Shown here piece after piece: positions 35,931 through 47,712 of a stretch of DNA of 64,000 nucleotides; position 1 is the stretch's first letter, and every line of letters starts with the position of its first letter. Under the pieces are notes generated by a model that was not told the origin of the DNA, ran no database searches, and saw only the letters and a list, made by a program, of their open reading frames with translations. Made by a program: the position numbers and the translations under genes. The stretch comes from Hevea brasiliensis (Eukaryota > Streptophyta > Magnoliopsida > Malpighiales > Euphorbiaceae). The stretch lies in NCBI RefSeq assembly GCF_030052815.1, contig NC_079495.1, forward strand, positions 34,715,987 to 34,779,986, in the 5' to 3' direction.

Positions 35931-35935
35931 GGAAC
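35931..35935. repeat. Target-site duplication of gypsy A-inner (GGAAC), left copy
   Basis: GGAAC at 35931-35935 is repeated at 47713-47717. The uninterrupted site is GGGAACTCCAAC in the left LTR near 27598. Confidence 0.95.
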
Positions 35936-36587
35936 TGTCACACCTTACGCCTCTGTAAGGCATAACATGATCCCGTAGAATACTTAATAAACTACCGAAC
36001 TTCACCTACTGATAACTCATTAAGTACCCTACAAGGGATTTTAAAACAATTTTCTTACAATTTGGAAGTGGTGAGCATTTTGGCAGGAATTAAAAACCAT
36101 TTATTCAAAGTTTAAATACCAGTAAAATTTTTTGTCCATTTTAATTTTGCCGCAAATTTTATAAAAATTTTGACAGAGTTCCGTTTATATTTGGAGAAAA
36201 CAGTTCTTCAAATACCTGAAAAAAACACTTCCAATAATTTTCTCAACTCCCAACCTCCAATAAATCTCAAATCAACTCAATTCAACTCACTTCAAAATAA
36301 TTCCACAATCCAATCAAAATTTACCATCTCAAAATATTTAATAACTTCATTCACAAGGCATAATGTATGAAATTCACAAGTACAAATATTAATTTACAAA
36401 ATAAAATTCAAAAATAATATTATTACAATTTATTTTACAACTACTCAACTTTACATTGATACATAAAGCGTTATAATATTTACTTCAAAATTAACTATAA
36501 GGGTATAAAATAATACCCGTACAAGAGATCAGTGTGGTCCACAATTCAATAGCAGCTCACTCTGCTGCTTTTTCCTTGCTCTTATCT

Positions 36588-36629
36588 GCGACAGCAAAAT
36601 AAGCTATCGCTGAGTATAAAAATACTCAG
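36588..36629 (-). other. Paired R-region hairpins, A-inner left LTR
   Basis: Hairpin 1 CTGAGTAT-TTTT-ATACTCAG (36629-36610). Hairpin 2 GCGATAGC with GCTGTCGC (36610-36588), eight pairs including one G-U. This is the best preserved A-family copy. Confidence 0.62.
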
Positions 36630-38712
36630 TGGTGCACAATAAAAATTTAAAATATAATACATAAATCATTCATTGATGAAACACAATTTAAATATTTCTC
36701 AATCACATTTCACAAATTATCAAAGCTGATAATAATACAATTTAGTCAAATAATTTAATAAACACAGTGTTGCCAAATCATGCACAACTTAAGCCATGAC
36801 ACAAAATTTCTGATCAATGCCGTGTTGTACACTACAACAAAGCAATCTACAACCCCATTAATCGAAATTAATGAGGGAGGTGGCTAGCTAGCTAATGAGT
36901 ACTCATCCGATCTCAATCTCAACTGGCAAGCCAGAGAGGGAGGAAAATAAATGATCTCAACCCCATAAATGGAGGAGGAATAATGTGATACTGTCAGGCT
37001 AAATGTGAACACAAAATCAATTCAAAACAATTTATTTAAATAATTTATGAGAAATCTGATCAATTTTCAAAGTCATATTTGCGATTATAAAATGGCAACA
37101 CAGTACATAATTAATCAGAGAAGTCAAATTTTTGAGAATAAAATATTTAAACAAGAATTGTTATGCACAGACCTGACGTGAGTCGCCTCTAGGCCTTGAC
37201 TCAGTCTCTCAGAGCTTCCAAGCCTATTTCAGCTAAAACACACAGTTTCATAGTGTTTCAGTACCATAACTTAGCATAAATCCAAAAATAAATTTAACTT
37301 CACTTTTACCTAGCTTTAATTTGCTAATTTCGACATTCTCGAAGTTTTTGTGTTTTGGGTTACTATTCACTACACTATTCAAGTCAAATTGTTGACTTTT
37401 TAAGGCTTAATAGGTATGGGAACTCCAACTTCACCCACATACCATATTTTGGTCATTAAATTTGTTGGTTTTGGTCATTTTCTCAAAGCTTAAGTCCTTT
37501 AGGCAAAATTGCCAAATTTTCAGTTTTGGTGTCCCTAGTTGCACTGTTCCATTGGTAATTTTACTGTTGGAATTTGGCAAACCTTTCTTCACAAAAAATG
37601 TTCCCTATTGCCTTATGTTTATTCTCCTTTTTGAATCACTCCAATTGGAGTTTTGTAGCTCAAGTTATGGCCATTTGAACCAGAGCTGCCAGATTGAATA
37701 CAACCCAGATTTTCTAGGCAACTTTGGTGCTGGCAGTTTTGGGTCACCAACTTGGGGTGGCCAAATGACTTGGTTGCTGGCAGAATTTGGGTTTGTGTCT
37801 TTCATGAAAGTTTTAGGTCTATATCTCATCTAACCACTGGTAAAATTTCAGGTCATTTTGACCTGCCTAGCTCGAGTTATGACTAAATGAACAAACACTG
37901 TTCATTTGATTAGTTTGTACAGGGCAGCCTGCAATTTTTCAACTTTGGTCAATTTGTTCACTAGGTTTTGGTCACTTTTTGGGCATGCTTCCTGAATGAA
38001 AATTGTGTCATTTAGTGTCTATTTTCATCCCCAATTGGTTCCATACCAATTGGACTTGTAAAATTTCATTTTTAGTCCTTCAAAGTTGACTTGACAGCAT
38101 GACCACACTCCCTCCGAATTTGATTTTAGTTCCAACCATTCCAACACAACTCATTTGGTCACAAATGACCATTTTTCACTTCAAAATAGGTTAAACATAT
38201 CATTTACTCATTTCTCACATTTTTGGTTCACAAACCCTAATTTTCAATCCCTAATTTACCAACCTCACGCATTTAATCACATTTAGTGCTTTTAATCCTA
38301 ATCATTCAACTAAATAAAGTTTCTAAACTCATTTAAATCCATCAAACTATGAAAATCATACTCCCCTTCAAGCTGGCCAAAATTTCAGCAATGGTCCCTC
38401 ACACATATTTTTATTTCATTTCTTTAGTTTCTAGTTAATTAGGCTATAAACACAACTAATTAAACAAAAAGAAATCAAATTTAATCTACTAACCTTAGTG
38501 CAGAATTTCTTTCCTTCAAACTTCTTCCTTTCTTCTTTTTTTTTTTTTTGTTGTCAATAGTTTTACCAAGCTTCAACAACAAAGTTTAACGAAGGGACTT
38601 GTGAAATTTATGGCTAGTTTTGGGGTTTAAGAACCTTGAAAGTAAGCTTCCATGGAGGTGTTTTAATGGAGAGGGAGAGAAAGAGTGAGGCGGCTTAGAA
38701 TGAGGAAGAAGA

Positions 38713-38747
38713 CTTTTCTTTTCTTTTCTTTTCTTTTCTTTTCTTTT
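38713..38747. repeat. (CTTTT)n microsatellite in A-inner left LTR
   Basis: About seven tandem CTTTT units. The paired LTR at about 47045-47075 has a shorter T-rich run, so the length changed after insertion. Confidence 0.85.
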
Positions 38748-38802
38748 ATGTCTTAGGAAGACAAAAAATCCCATTTAATTTAATTTATTAATTATTACTT
38801 TT

Positions 38803-38836
38803 ATGACATCATGCATGATGTCATGCATGATGTCAT
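38803..38836 (-). promoter_or_regulatory. Perfect palindrome of TGACATCA sites, A-inner left LTR
   Basis: ATGACATCATG joined to CATGATGTCAT forms a 22-bp perfect palindrome, followed by another GCATGATGTCAT. The equivalent in the right LTR is 47128-47161, with one change. Confidence 0.5.
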
Positions 38837-39433
38837 CTCCCTACACTTTTTCTTTTTCTTTTTTTTTTTAATTTTTCTATTAGTTCTTTAATTTAATTCC
38901 CAACTCCAAAATTTTCTTTTCTCCGATTTTATTTGATAGTTGGGTCAGGAGTCAGCTCTCGGGGTCAATTGATCAAATTGCCCCTTGCCGGTTCAACTCG
39001 GTTTGCAAATAATTCAATATCTCTTCCGGCTCCCTAACCTAATTATTTGACTGACTTAACAGTTCTTTTTCGTGATTTTCTCTTTTCCACTGTATTCATA
39101 AGGGTCCTAAGGACCGCGGCGTCACATTTTACGGTTCGAAATTTGAGTTTAAAATGACTTCGCAGTCCTTCCCGAGAAGGTCACCCATCGCTGTGACTCC
39201 CGGCTCGTTTAACTTCTTATGTTCTATTTTTCTTATTTTTACTTAACTAATTGGCAATTACTAATTATTCGTACTTATAGCTTGTTTAGTTGTCTTAAGT
39301 GTGGTTTTAATCCCCTTAATTGTCCAGACCGACACCGGTCACCGGAACAGTGAAATATACCAGGCTATACAAATAGGGGTGTTACAATTCTCCCCCCCTT
39401 AAAATAAATTTCGTCTCAAAATTTTACCTGGTA

Positions 39434-42400
39434 TCAATCTCTGAACAGCTGTGGGTGTTGTCTCCTCATGTCCTCCTCTCGTTCCCAAGTAGCCTCCTGG
39501 CCCGAATGATGGTTCCACAACACTTTTACCAATGGTATCTGCTTGTTCCGTAGCTGCTTCACCTCATAAGCCAGAATCTTTATGGGTTCTTCTTCATATG
39601 TGAGGTCTGGATTTACTTCAATTTCTTCTACTGGTAGTACATGAGATGGGTCTGATCGATACCTCCTCAACATGGACACATGGAAGACATTATGTATCTT
39701 CTCCAACTCTAGAGGTGTGCCAACCGATATGCCAAAGGACCCACTCTTTCCAGAACCTCATATGGCCCGATAAAACGAGGACTTAGTTTCACTTTTCTGC
39801 CGAATCTCATAATCCTCTTCCAAGGAGAAACCTTGAGGAAAACTTTCTCACCCACTGCATACTCAATATCCCTTCTTTTCAAATCAATATAGGACTTCTG
39901 ATGGTCTGATACAGTTTTAAGTCGATCTCTAATCACCCTGATTTTCTCTTCAGTCTGTTGAACAATTTTGGGTCCAATCATTTTTCTTTCACCCACGTCA
40001 TCCCAACACAACGGGGTTCTACATTTTCTGCCATACAAAGCTTTATATGGAGGCATCTCAATGCTTGATTGGTAGCTGTTGTTATAAGCAAACTCAATCA
40101 AAGGCAAGTGTGTATCCCAACTACCCTCAAACTCTATCACACAAGCCCGTAGCATGTCCTCCAAGATCTGAATTACCCTCTCGGGTGGCCATGCATGCGT
40201 GGGTGGAATGCAGTACTGAAGTTTAATCTAGTTCCTAGGGCTCTCTGAAGACTACCCCAGAATCTAAAAGTGAACCTAGGATCTCTGTCTGATACAATGG
40301 ATACTGGCACTTCATGAAGTCTCACAATCTCATCGATGTACAACCTAGCCAATCTGTCTAAACTGTAGTGCATTCGGACTGGCAGAAAATGAGTAGATTT
40401 AGTCAGTCTGTCAACAATGACCCATACTGCATCATGACTCTTCTGTGTCTTTGGTAGTCCCATTACAAAATCCATCGTTATTCTTTCCCATTTCGATTCT
40501 GGTATTGGTAGTGGATGTAACAACCCAGTGGGTACTTGATGCTCTGCCTTTACTTGCTGACAAGTTAGGCATTTGGAAACAAGCTCTGCCACATCTCTTT
40601 TCATACCCATCCACCAGTAATGCTCCTTTAGCCCTCTATACATTTTTGTACCACCAGCGTGCATGGCAAAAGGAGACTCATGTGCTTCTTTCAAAATGAT
40701 TTGCCTTAAATCAATATCATTAGGAATACACATTCTACCCTGGTGTAGTAGTAAACCATCATCTCTGATTGAGAACTCTGGTTTCTTGCCCTGCCAGACT
40801 TCTTCCAACAGCTTCTGATACCTTTCATCATTCTGAGCAGCCATCCTGATCTGATCAATCAACACTGGCTGTACATGCCATGCAACTGTTGTCTGCCCCT
40901 CATCATTAATCTCTAAGCTAGCATGCAATGATCTTAACTCATGTACCAAAGACAAAGGAGTAACCCGTAGACTTGCCATAGTTTTGCGACTTAGGGCATC
41001 AGCCACAACATTAGCTTTTGCTGGCTGATAGTTTATTAGACTATCATAGTCTTTTATCAACTCTAACCATCTCTTCTGTCTCGGATTCAACTCTTTCTGG
41101 GTGCCCAAATACTTCAAACTCTTATGATTTGTGTAGATATAACATTTCTCCCCATACAAATAGTGCCTCCAGATCTTAAAAGCAAACACAATGGCTACAA
41201 GCTCCAAGTCATGTGTTGGATAATTCCTCTCATGCGGTTTTAGTTGGCGTGATGCATAGGCAATAACATTTCGATCTTGCATCAACACACAACCTAACCC
41301 ATTGTGAGAAGCATCGCTGTAAATTGTATATTCTTTACCCGGTGTAGGTAAAGTCAGGACTAGAGCCTCAGTCAAACATCTTTTCAATTCATCAAAACTT
41401 TACTGGCATTTGTCCGTCCACTGAAATTTCACATCCTTTCTAAGTAGCTTGGTCAATGGATATGCCAACATGGAGAATCCCTTCACAAATCGACGGTAGT
41501 ATCCAGCTACCCCAGAAAACTGCGAATCTCTGTGACATTTCTGAGTGGCTTCCAATTAAGGACAACTTCAATCTTGCCAGGATCTGCCTTAATACCCTCT
41601 GCTGATACTATATGCCCCAAAAATGATATCTACTTAAGCCAAAAGTTACACTTCGACAGTTTAGCATATAGCTGTTTCTCCCTCAAAGTTTGTAGTACAA
41701 TCCGCAGATGTCTATTGTGCTCTTCTGCATTCCTCGAATAGGCCAATATATCATCAATAAATACCACAACAAACTGGTCGAGGTATGGTCTGAAGATAGT
41801 GTTCATCAGATCCATAAAAGCAGCCGGAGCATTAGTTAACCCGAATGGCATGACCAAGAACTCATAATGGCCATAGCGGGTTCTGAAGGCAGTTTTAGGA
41901 ATACTCTACTCTTGTACTCTCAACTGATAATAACCTGATCTCATGTCAATTTTGGAGAACACAGCTGCACCTCTCAATTGATCAAATAAGTCATCAATGC
42001 GGGGCAATGGGTATCTGTTCTTTATTGTCACCTTATTCAACTGTCGATAGTCAATGCATAATCGAAGAGTGCCATCCTTCTTCTTAACAAACAATACTGG
42101 CGCTCACCAAGGTGACACACTAGGGCGGATAAAGCCCTTATCAAGTAGCTCTTGCAACTGCACTTTCAATTCTTTTAGTTTTGCAGGTGCCATTCTATAC
42201 GGCGTTATGGAGATTGGGTCCACACCAGGCATAACATCAATTTCAAACTGCACTTCTCTTTCTGGAGGTAATCCTGGCAATTCATCAGAAAACACATCCA
42301 GAAAGTCACATACAATAGGAATGTCTCTCAGTGCTGGACTCCCCACTTGGGTGTCTATCACATGTGCCAAGTACGCCTCACACCTTTTCCTAATCATTTT

Positions 42401-44074
42401 TCTGGCCAGTGCAGCTGAAATGATGTTTGAAGGCAATAACTGCCTCTCCCCATGTATTACTACATCACCATACTGAGGAAGACCAAAAGTGATTGTCTTC
42501 AGTCTACAGTCAATCATGGCGTGATGCCTGGCTGACCAATCCATGCCCAAGATATTGTCATAATCTCTGAAGGGCATTTCAATTAAATCAGACAAAAAAG
42601 TATGTCCTTGGATCACCAAAGGACAATCCCTATATAATTTATTTACCCTAACCTCTTGGCCTAATGGACTAGTTACTAGCACATCATAATCCATTGGTAC
42701 ACACTGAATAGCAGTAGAACACATCACACTAGCACTAACATACGAATGTGTGGAGCCAGGATCAAATAACACATGTACATCTTGATCAAGGATGGAGAAA
42801 ATACCAGCTACAATGTCTGATGTTTCAGCTTCCTCCCTCTGACGCATGGTATACACTCGATCGTGCGCCATCGATCTTGGCTGGTTAACAGTGCTTTGAC
42901 TTCCAGGAGTGTTACCAAGACCCCTACCTCTGCCTCTACCTCTAGCAGCTGACTGTGACCCTCTAGGTGCAGAGACTTGGGCTGATCCCTCAGATGTAGC
43001 AGAAGGTCCAGACCGGCGCGGACTAGTGCAATCCTTAGCGAAATGTCCGCTCCCTCCACAGTTAAAACATGCACCGGTAGCTTTGAAACAAACCCCACCA
43101 TGAGTTCTACCACAAATTTCACACTGCCGTACTGATAGAGCTCCTCGGGGTGCCTGTTGGGTCTGCTGACTAGAATGGGGTGGTCTTTGGCCAGAAAATC
43201 TGCTTCTGCCAGATCTACGGGAGCTGGATCCCCCAAATTGTTTCCTCTTTCCAGAACCACTCTCAGATGTTTGTCCCGTAGTCTTTTTAGTCTTCTCTTT
43301 CTCTTGTGTACCATTCTTTACTGCCCCTTCAGATTCTATCCTTTCCAGTTTTAGGGCCTGTGTGATCAACTCAGCAAAATTCTGATGTTGGAAACCCATG
43401 ACTTGCATTCTCAGATTTGGCCTTAACCCAGACTCAAACCTCTTACATCTGTCTCTGGGGGTGGAGACTAAGCTTCCAGCATAGTGGCTCAGTCGAGAGA
43501 AGTCTCTCTCATATTCTGCTATGGTTATGTCCCCTTGTTTTAAACTCAAGAATTCTTGTAATTTTATATCCACATACGCATCAGGAACCCACTTCTGTCG
43601 AAACTCCCTCAAAAAGTCTCACCAGGTTAACACAGGTGGCTCAACCAGGCTGTGGGGGATGGTCTTCCACCATTCATACGCATCCCCTTGCAACAAGGAA
43701 ATAGAATACTCGAACTTTAGCTCTTCCGTACACTGCAGCTTTCTAAAAACCCGTTCCATTCTTTCCAACCACTGTTCTGCTTCCAGTGGATCCACAGTGC
43801 CTTTAAACTTGGTAGCCCCAAATTTCATCAATTTTTCATATTGCCGAGCTGAGGGCTGTGGTTGTGCTACAGGTGTTTGCATCTGAGCTTGGGGTGGCAC
43901 ATTTCCCGCCATTTACTGGAAAAATGCAGCCATCTGCTATATAAATTGAGCAGGGAACTGCGGTGATGGAGTAGGAGCTGGAGTGGCTGACCCACTCACG
44001 TTCTGGAGTGCTGGGGCTTCCCCTTGAACCTCAGCCTCAACAGATTCTTCTACGGAATGATCTCTTTCTTCCAT
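39434..44074 (-). pseudogene. Gypsy A-inner gag-pol polyprotein (few breaks)
   Basis: The start MEERDHSVEESVEAEV is at 44074. Gag has two early stops near 43915-43940 and a TGA after VLTW (about 43613-43618). A 502-codon frame then runs 43612-42104 with the rest of gag, zinc knuckle CFNCGGSGHFAKDC (about 43068-43027), protease DPGSTHSYVS (about 42766-42742) and the start of RT. RT continues after a TGA (SPW-stop) with FIDD at 41761-41750. RNase H and integrase share a 404-codon frame (41387-40173) with [21 protein letters not shown] and [12 protein letters not shown] small deletion near 40190 shifts the frame. The tail 40164-39434 ends ATWEREEDMRRQHPQLF, chromodomain-like. Confidence 0.94.
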
Positions 44075-44243
44075 TCCATTTTCCCAAATTTTCTACTTCC
44101 TGAGATCAAACACAAGGAGGTTGACCTCCGTTAGTGCATATTCTTGATGTAAATACGTCATATGTATCAATTAAAGACACTTGAGCAGTTGTACTTATCA
44201 AAGAAATATTCATTCACATAGTCAAAATTTATTGAAAAATCAT

Positions 44244-44255
44244 GCTCTGATACCA
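44244..44255 (-). other. Primer-binding site of gypsy A-inner
   Basis: The minus strand reads TGGTATCAGAGC, a perfect match to the initiator-Met tRNA complement. The 170-bp leader to gag (44075-44243) shows nothing else. Confidence 0.92.
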
Positions 44256-44263
44256 CTAAAACA

Positions 44264-47200
44264 TGTCACACCTTACCCCTCTGTAAGGCATAACATGATC
44301 CCGTAGAATACTTAATGAACTACCAAACTTCACCTACCGATAACTCATTAAGTACCCTACAAGGGATTTTAAAACAATTTTCTTACATTTTGGAAGTGGT
44401 GAGCATTTTGGTAGGAATTAAAAACCATTTATTTAAAGTTTAAATACTAGTAAAAAATTTTGTCCATTTTAATTTTACCGCAAATTTTATAAAAATTTTG
44501 ACAGAGTTCCGTTTATATTTGGAGAAAACAGTTCTTCAAATACATGAAAAAAACACTTCCAATAATTTTCTCAACTCCCAACCTCCAATAAATCTCAAAT
44601 CAACTCAATTCAACTCACTTCAAAATAATTCCACAATCCAATCAAAATTTACCATCTCAAAATATTTAATAACTTCACTCACAAGGCATAATGTATGAAA
44701 TTCACAAGTACAAATATTAATTTACAGAAGAAAATCCAAAAATAATATTATTTCAATTTATTTTACAACTGTTCAACTTTACATTGATACATAAAGCGTT
44801 ATAATATTTACATCAAAATTAACTACAAGAGTATAAAATAATACCCGTACAAAAGATTATTGTGGTCCACAATTCAATAGCAGCTCACTCTGCTGCTTTT
44901 TCCTTGCTTTTATCTGCGACAGCAAAATAAGCTATCGCTGAGTATAAAAATACTCAGTGGTGCACAATAAAAATTTAAAATACAATACTTAAATCATTCA
45001 TTGATGAAACACAATTTAAATATTTCTCAATCACATTTCACAAATTATCAAAGCTCATAATAACACAATTTAGTCAAATAATTTAATAAACACAATGTTC
45101 CCAAAATCATACACAACTTAAGTCATGACACAAATTTCCGATCAATGCCGTGTTGTACACCACGACAAAGCAATCTACAACCCCATTAATCGAAATTAAT
45201 GAGGGAGGTGGCTGGCTAGCTAATGAGTACTCATCCGATCTCAACCTCAACTGGCAAGCCAGAGAGGGAGGAAAATAAACGATCTCAACCCCATAAATGG
45301 AGGAATAATGTGATATTGTCATGCTAAGTGTAAACACAAAATAAATTCAAAACAATTTATTTAAATAATTTATGAGAAATCTGATCAATTTTCAAAGTCA
45401 TATTTGCGATTATAAAATGGCAACACAGTACATAATTAATCAAAGAAGTCAAATTTTTGAGAATAAAATATTTAAACAAGAATTATTATGCACAGACCTG
45501 ACGTAAGTCGCCTCTAGGCCTTGACTCAGTCTCTCAGAGCTTCCAAGCCTTTTTCAGCTGAAACACACAGTTTCATAGTGTTTCAGTACCATAACTTAGC
45601 ATAAATCCAAAAATAAATTTAACTTCACTTTTACCTAGCTTTAATATGCTAATTTCGACGTTCTCGAAGTTTTTGTATTTTGGGTTACTATTCACTACAC
45701 TATTCAAGTCAAATTGTTGACTTTTTAAGGCTTAATAGGTATAGGAACTCCAACTTCACCCACATACCACACTTTGGTCATTAAATTTGTTGGTTTTGGT
45801 CATTTTCTCAAAGCTTAAGTCCTTTAGGCAAAATTGCCAAATTTTCAGTTTTAGTGTCCCTAGTTGAATTGTTCCACTGGTAATTTTACTCTTGGAATTT
45901 GGCAAACCTTTCTTCATAGAAAATGTTCCCTATTGTCTTAAGTTTATTCTCCTTTTTGAATCACTCCAATTGGAGTTTTGTAGCTCAAGCTATGGCCATT
46001 TGAACCATGGCTGCCGGATTGGACACAACCCAGATTTTCTGGGCAACTTTGGTGCTGGCAGTTTTGGGTCACCAACTTGGGGTGGCCAAATGACTTGGTT
46101 GCTGGCAGAATTTGGGTTTGTGTTCTTCATGAAAGTTTTAGGTCTATATCTCATCTAACCACTGGTAAAATTTCAGGTCATTTTGACCTGCCTAGCTCGA
46201 GTTATGACTAAATGAACAAACACTGTTCATTTGATTAGTTTGTACAGGGCAGCCTGCAATTTTTCAACTTTGGTCAATTTGTTCACTAGGTTTTGGTCAC
46301 TTTTTGGGCATGCTTCCTAAATGAAAATTGTGTCATTTAGTGTCTATTTTCATCCCCAATTGGTTCCATACCAATTGGACTTGTAAAATTTCATTTTTGG
46401 TCCTTCAAAGTTGACTTGGTCATCTTTGCCCGGCATGACCACACTCCCTCCGAATTTGATTTTAGTTCCAACCATTCCAACACAACTCATTTGGTCACAA
46501 ATGACCATTTTTCACTTCACAATAGGTTAAACATATCATTTACTCATTTCTCACATTTTTGGTTCACAAACCCTAATGTTCAAACCCTAATTTACCAACC
46601 TCACGCATTTAATCACATTTAGTGCTTTTAATCCTAACCATTCAACTAAATAAAGTTTCTAAACTCATTTAAATCCATCAAACTATGCAAATCATACTCC
46701 CCTTCAAGCTGGCCAAAATTTCAGTAATGGTCCCTCACGCATATTTTTATTTCATTTCTTTAGTTTCTAGTTAATTAGGCTATAAACACAACTAATTCAA
46801 CAAAAGAAATCAAATTTAATCTACTAACCTTAGTGCAGAATTTCTTTCCTTCAAACTTCTTCCTTTCTTCTTGTTTTTTGTTGTCAATAGTTTTACCAAG
46901 CTTCAACAACAAAGTTTAATGAAGGGATTTGTGAAATTTATGGCTAGTTTTGGGGTTTAAGAAGCTTGAAAGTAAGCTTCCATGGAGGTGTCTTAATGGA
47001 GAGGGAGAGAAAGAGTGAGGCGGCTTAGAATGAGGAAGAAGACTTTATTTTTTTTTTCTTTCCTTTTCTTTTATGTCTTAGGAAGAAAAAAAATCCCATT
47101 TAATTTAATTTATTAATTATTACTTTTATGACATCATGCATGATGTCATGCATTATGTCATCTCCCTACACTTTTTCTTTTTCTTCTTTTTTTTTAATTT

Positions 47201-47712
47201 TTCTATTAGTTCTTTAATTTAATTCCCAACTCTGAAATTTTCTTTTCTCTGATTTTATTTGACAGTTGGGTCAGGAGTCAGCTCTCGGGGTCAATTGACC
47301 AAATTGCCCCTCGCCGGTTCAACCCGGTTCGTAAATAATTCAATATTTCTTCCGGCTCCCTGACCTAATTATTTGACTGACTTAACAGTTCTTTTTCGTG
47401 ATTTTCTCTTTTCCACTGTGTTCATAAGGGTCCTAAGGACCACGGCGTCACATTTTACGGTTTGAAATTTGAGTTTAAAACGACTTCGCAGTCCTTCCCG
47501 AGAAGGTCACCCATCGCTGTGACTCTCGGCTCGTTTAACTTCTTATGTTCTATTTTTCTTATTTTTACTTAACTAATTGGCAATTACTAATTATTTGTAT
47601 TTATAGCTTGTTTAGTTGTCTTAAGTGTGGTTCTAATCCCCTTAATTGTCCGGACCGACACTGGTCACAGGAACAGTGAAATATGCCAGGCTATACAAAT
47701 AGGGGTGTTACA
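44264..47712 (-). repeat. 5' LTR of gypsy A-inner (right), 3449 bp
   Basis: Starts TGTCACACCTTACCCC and ends AGGGGTGTTACA. It carries the hairpin pair at 44916-44957, both stems intact, and the TGACATCA dyad at 47128-47161. It holds the promoter that would drive A-inner transcription leftward. Confidence 0.95.
44916..44957 (-). other. Paired R-region hairpins, A-inner right LTR
   Basis: Hairpin 1 44957-44938 and hairpin 2 44938-44916, identical in pairing to the left LTR copy. In the 5' LTR this would be the start of the genomic RNA. Confidence 0.62.

Larger units (their letters stand above)
34447..35935 (-). repeat. 5' LTR of gypsy A-outer, proximal segment
   Basis: TGTCACACCTTACCCCTC at 34447 begins the right LTR on the plus strand. 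It matches 26116-27603 closely and stops at GGAAC, where A-inner is inserted. The hairpin pair is at 35101-35142, with one terminal pair of hairpin 1 lost (CTCAA) and one mismatch in hairpin 2. Confidence 0.94.
35936..39386 (-). repeat. 3' LTR of gypsy A-inner (left), 3451 bp
   Basis: Starts TGTCACACCTTACGCC and ends AGGGGTGTTACA on the plus strand, followed by the C-rich complement of the polypurine tract. It contains the hairpin pair (36588-36629), the TGACATCA palindrome (38803-38836) and a (CTTTT)n run (38713-38747). The open frame 37462-37833 is antisense and shared by all A LTRs. Confidence 0.95.
35936..47712 (-). mobile_element. Gypsy A-inner: complete 11.8-kb element nested in LTR of A-outer
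   Basis: LTRs 35936-39386 (3451 bp) and 44264-47712 (3449 bp), internal region 39387-44263, exact 5-bp target duplication, same strand as A-outer. The two LTRs resemble each other more than either resembles A-outer, notably at 38215-38700 against 28420-28900, where the two elements differ in sequence. They are therefore separate subfamilies, and A-inner is the younger insertion. Confidence 0.96.

Noticed and set aside
38586..38774. Lys-rich 62-codon frame
   Set aside because: Translation of a (CTTTT)n microsatellite; low complexity.
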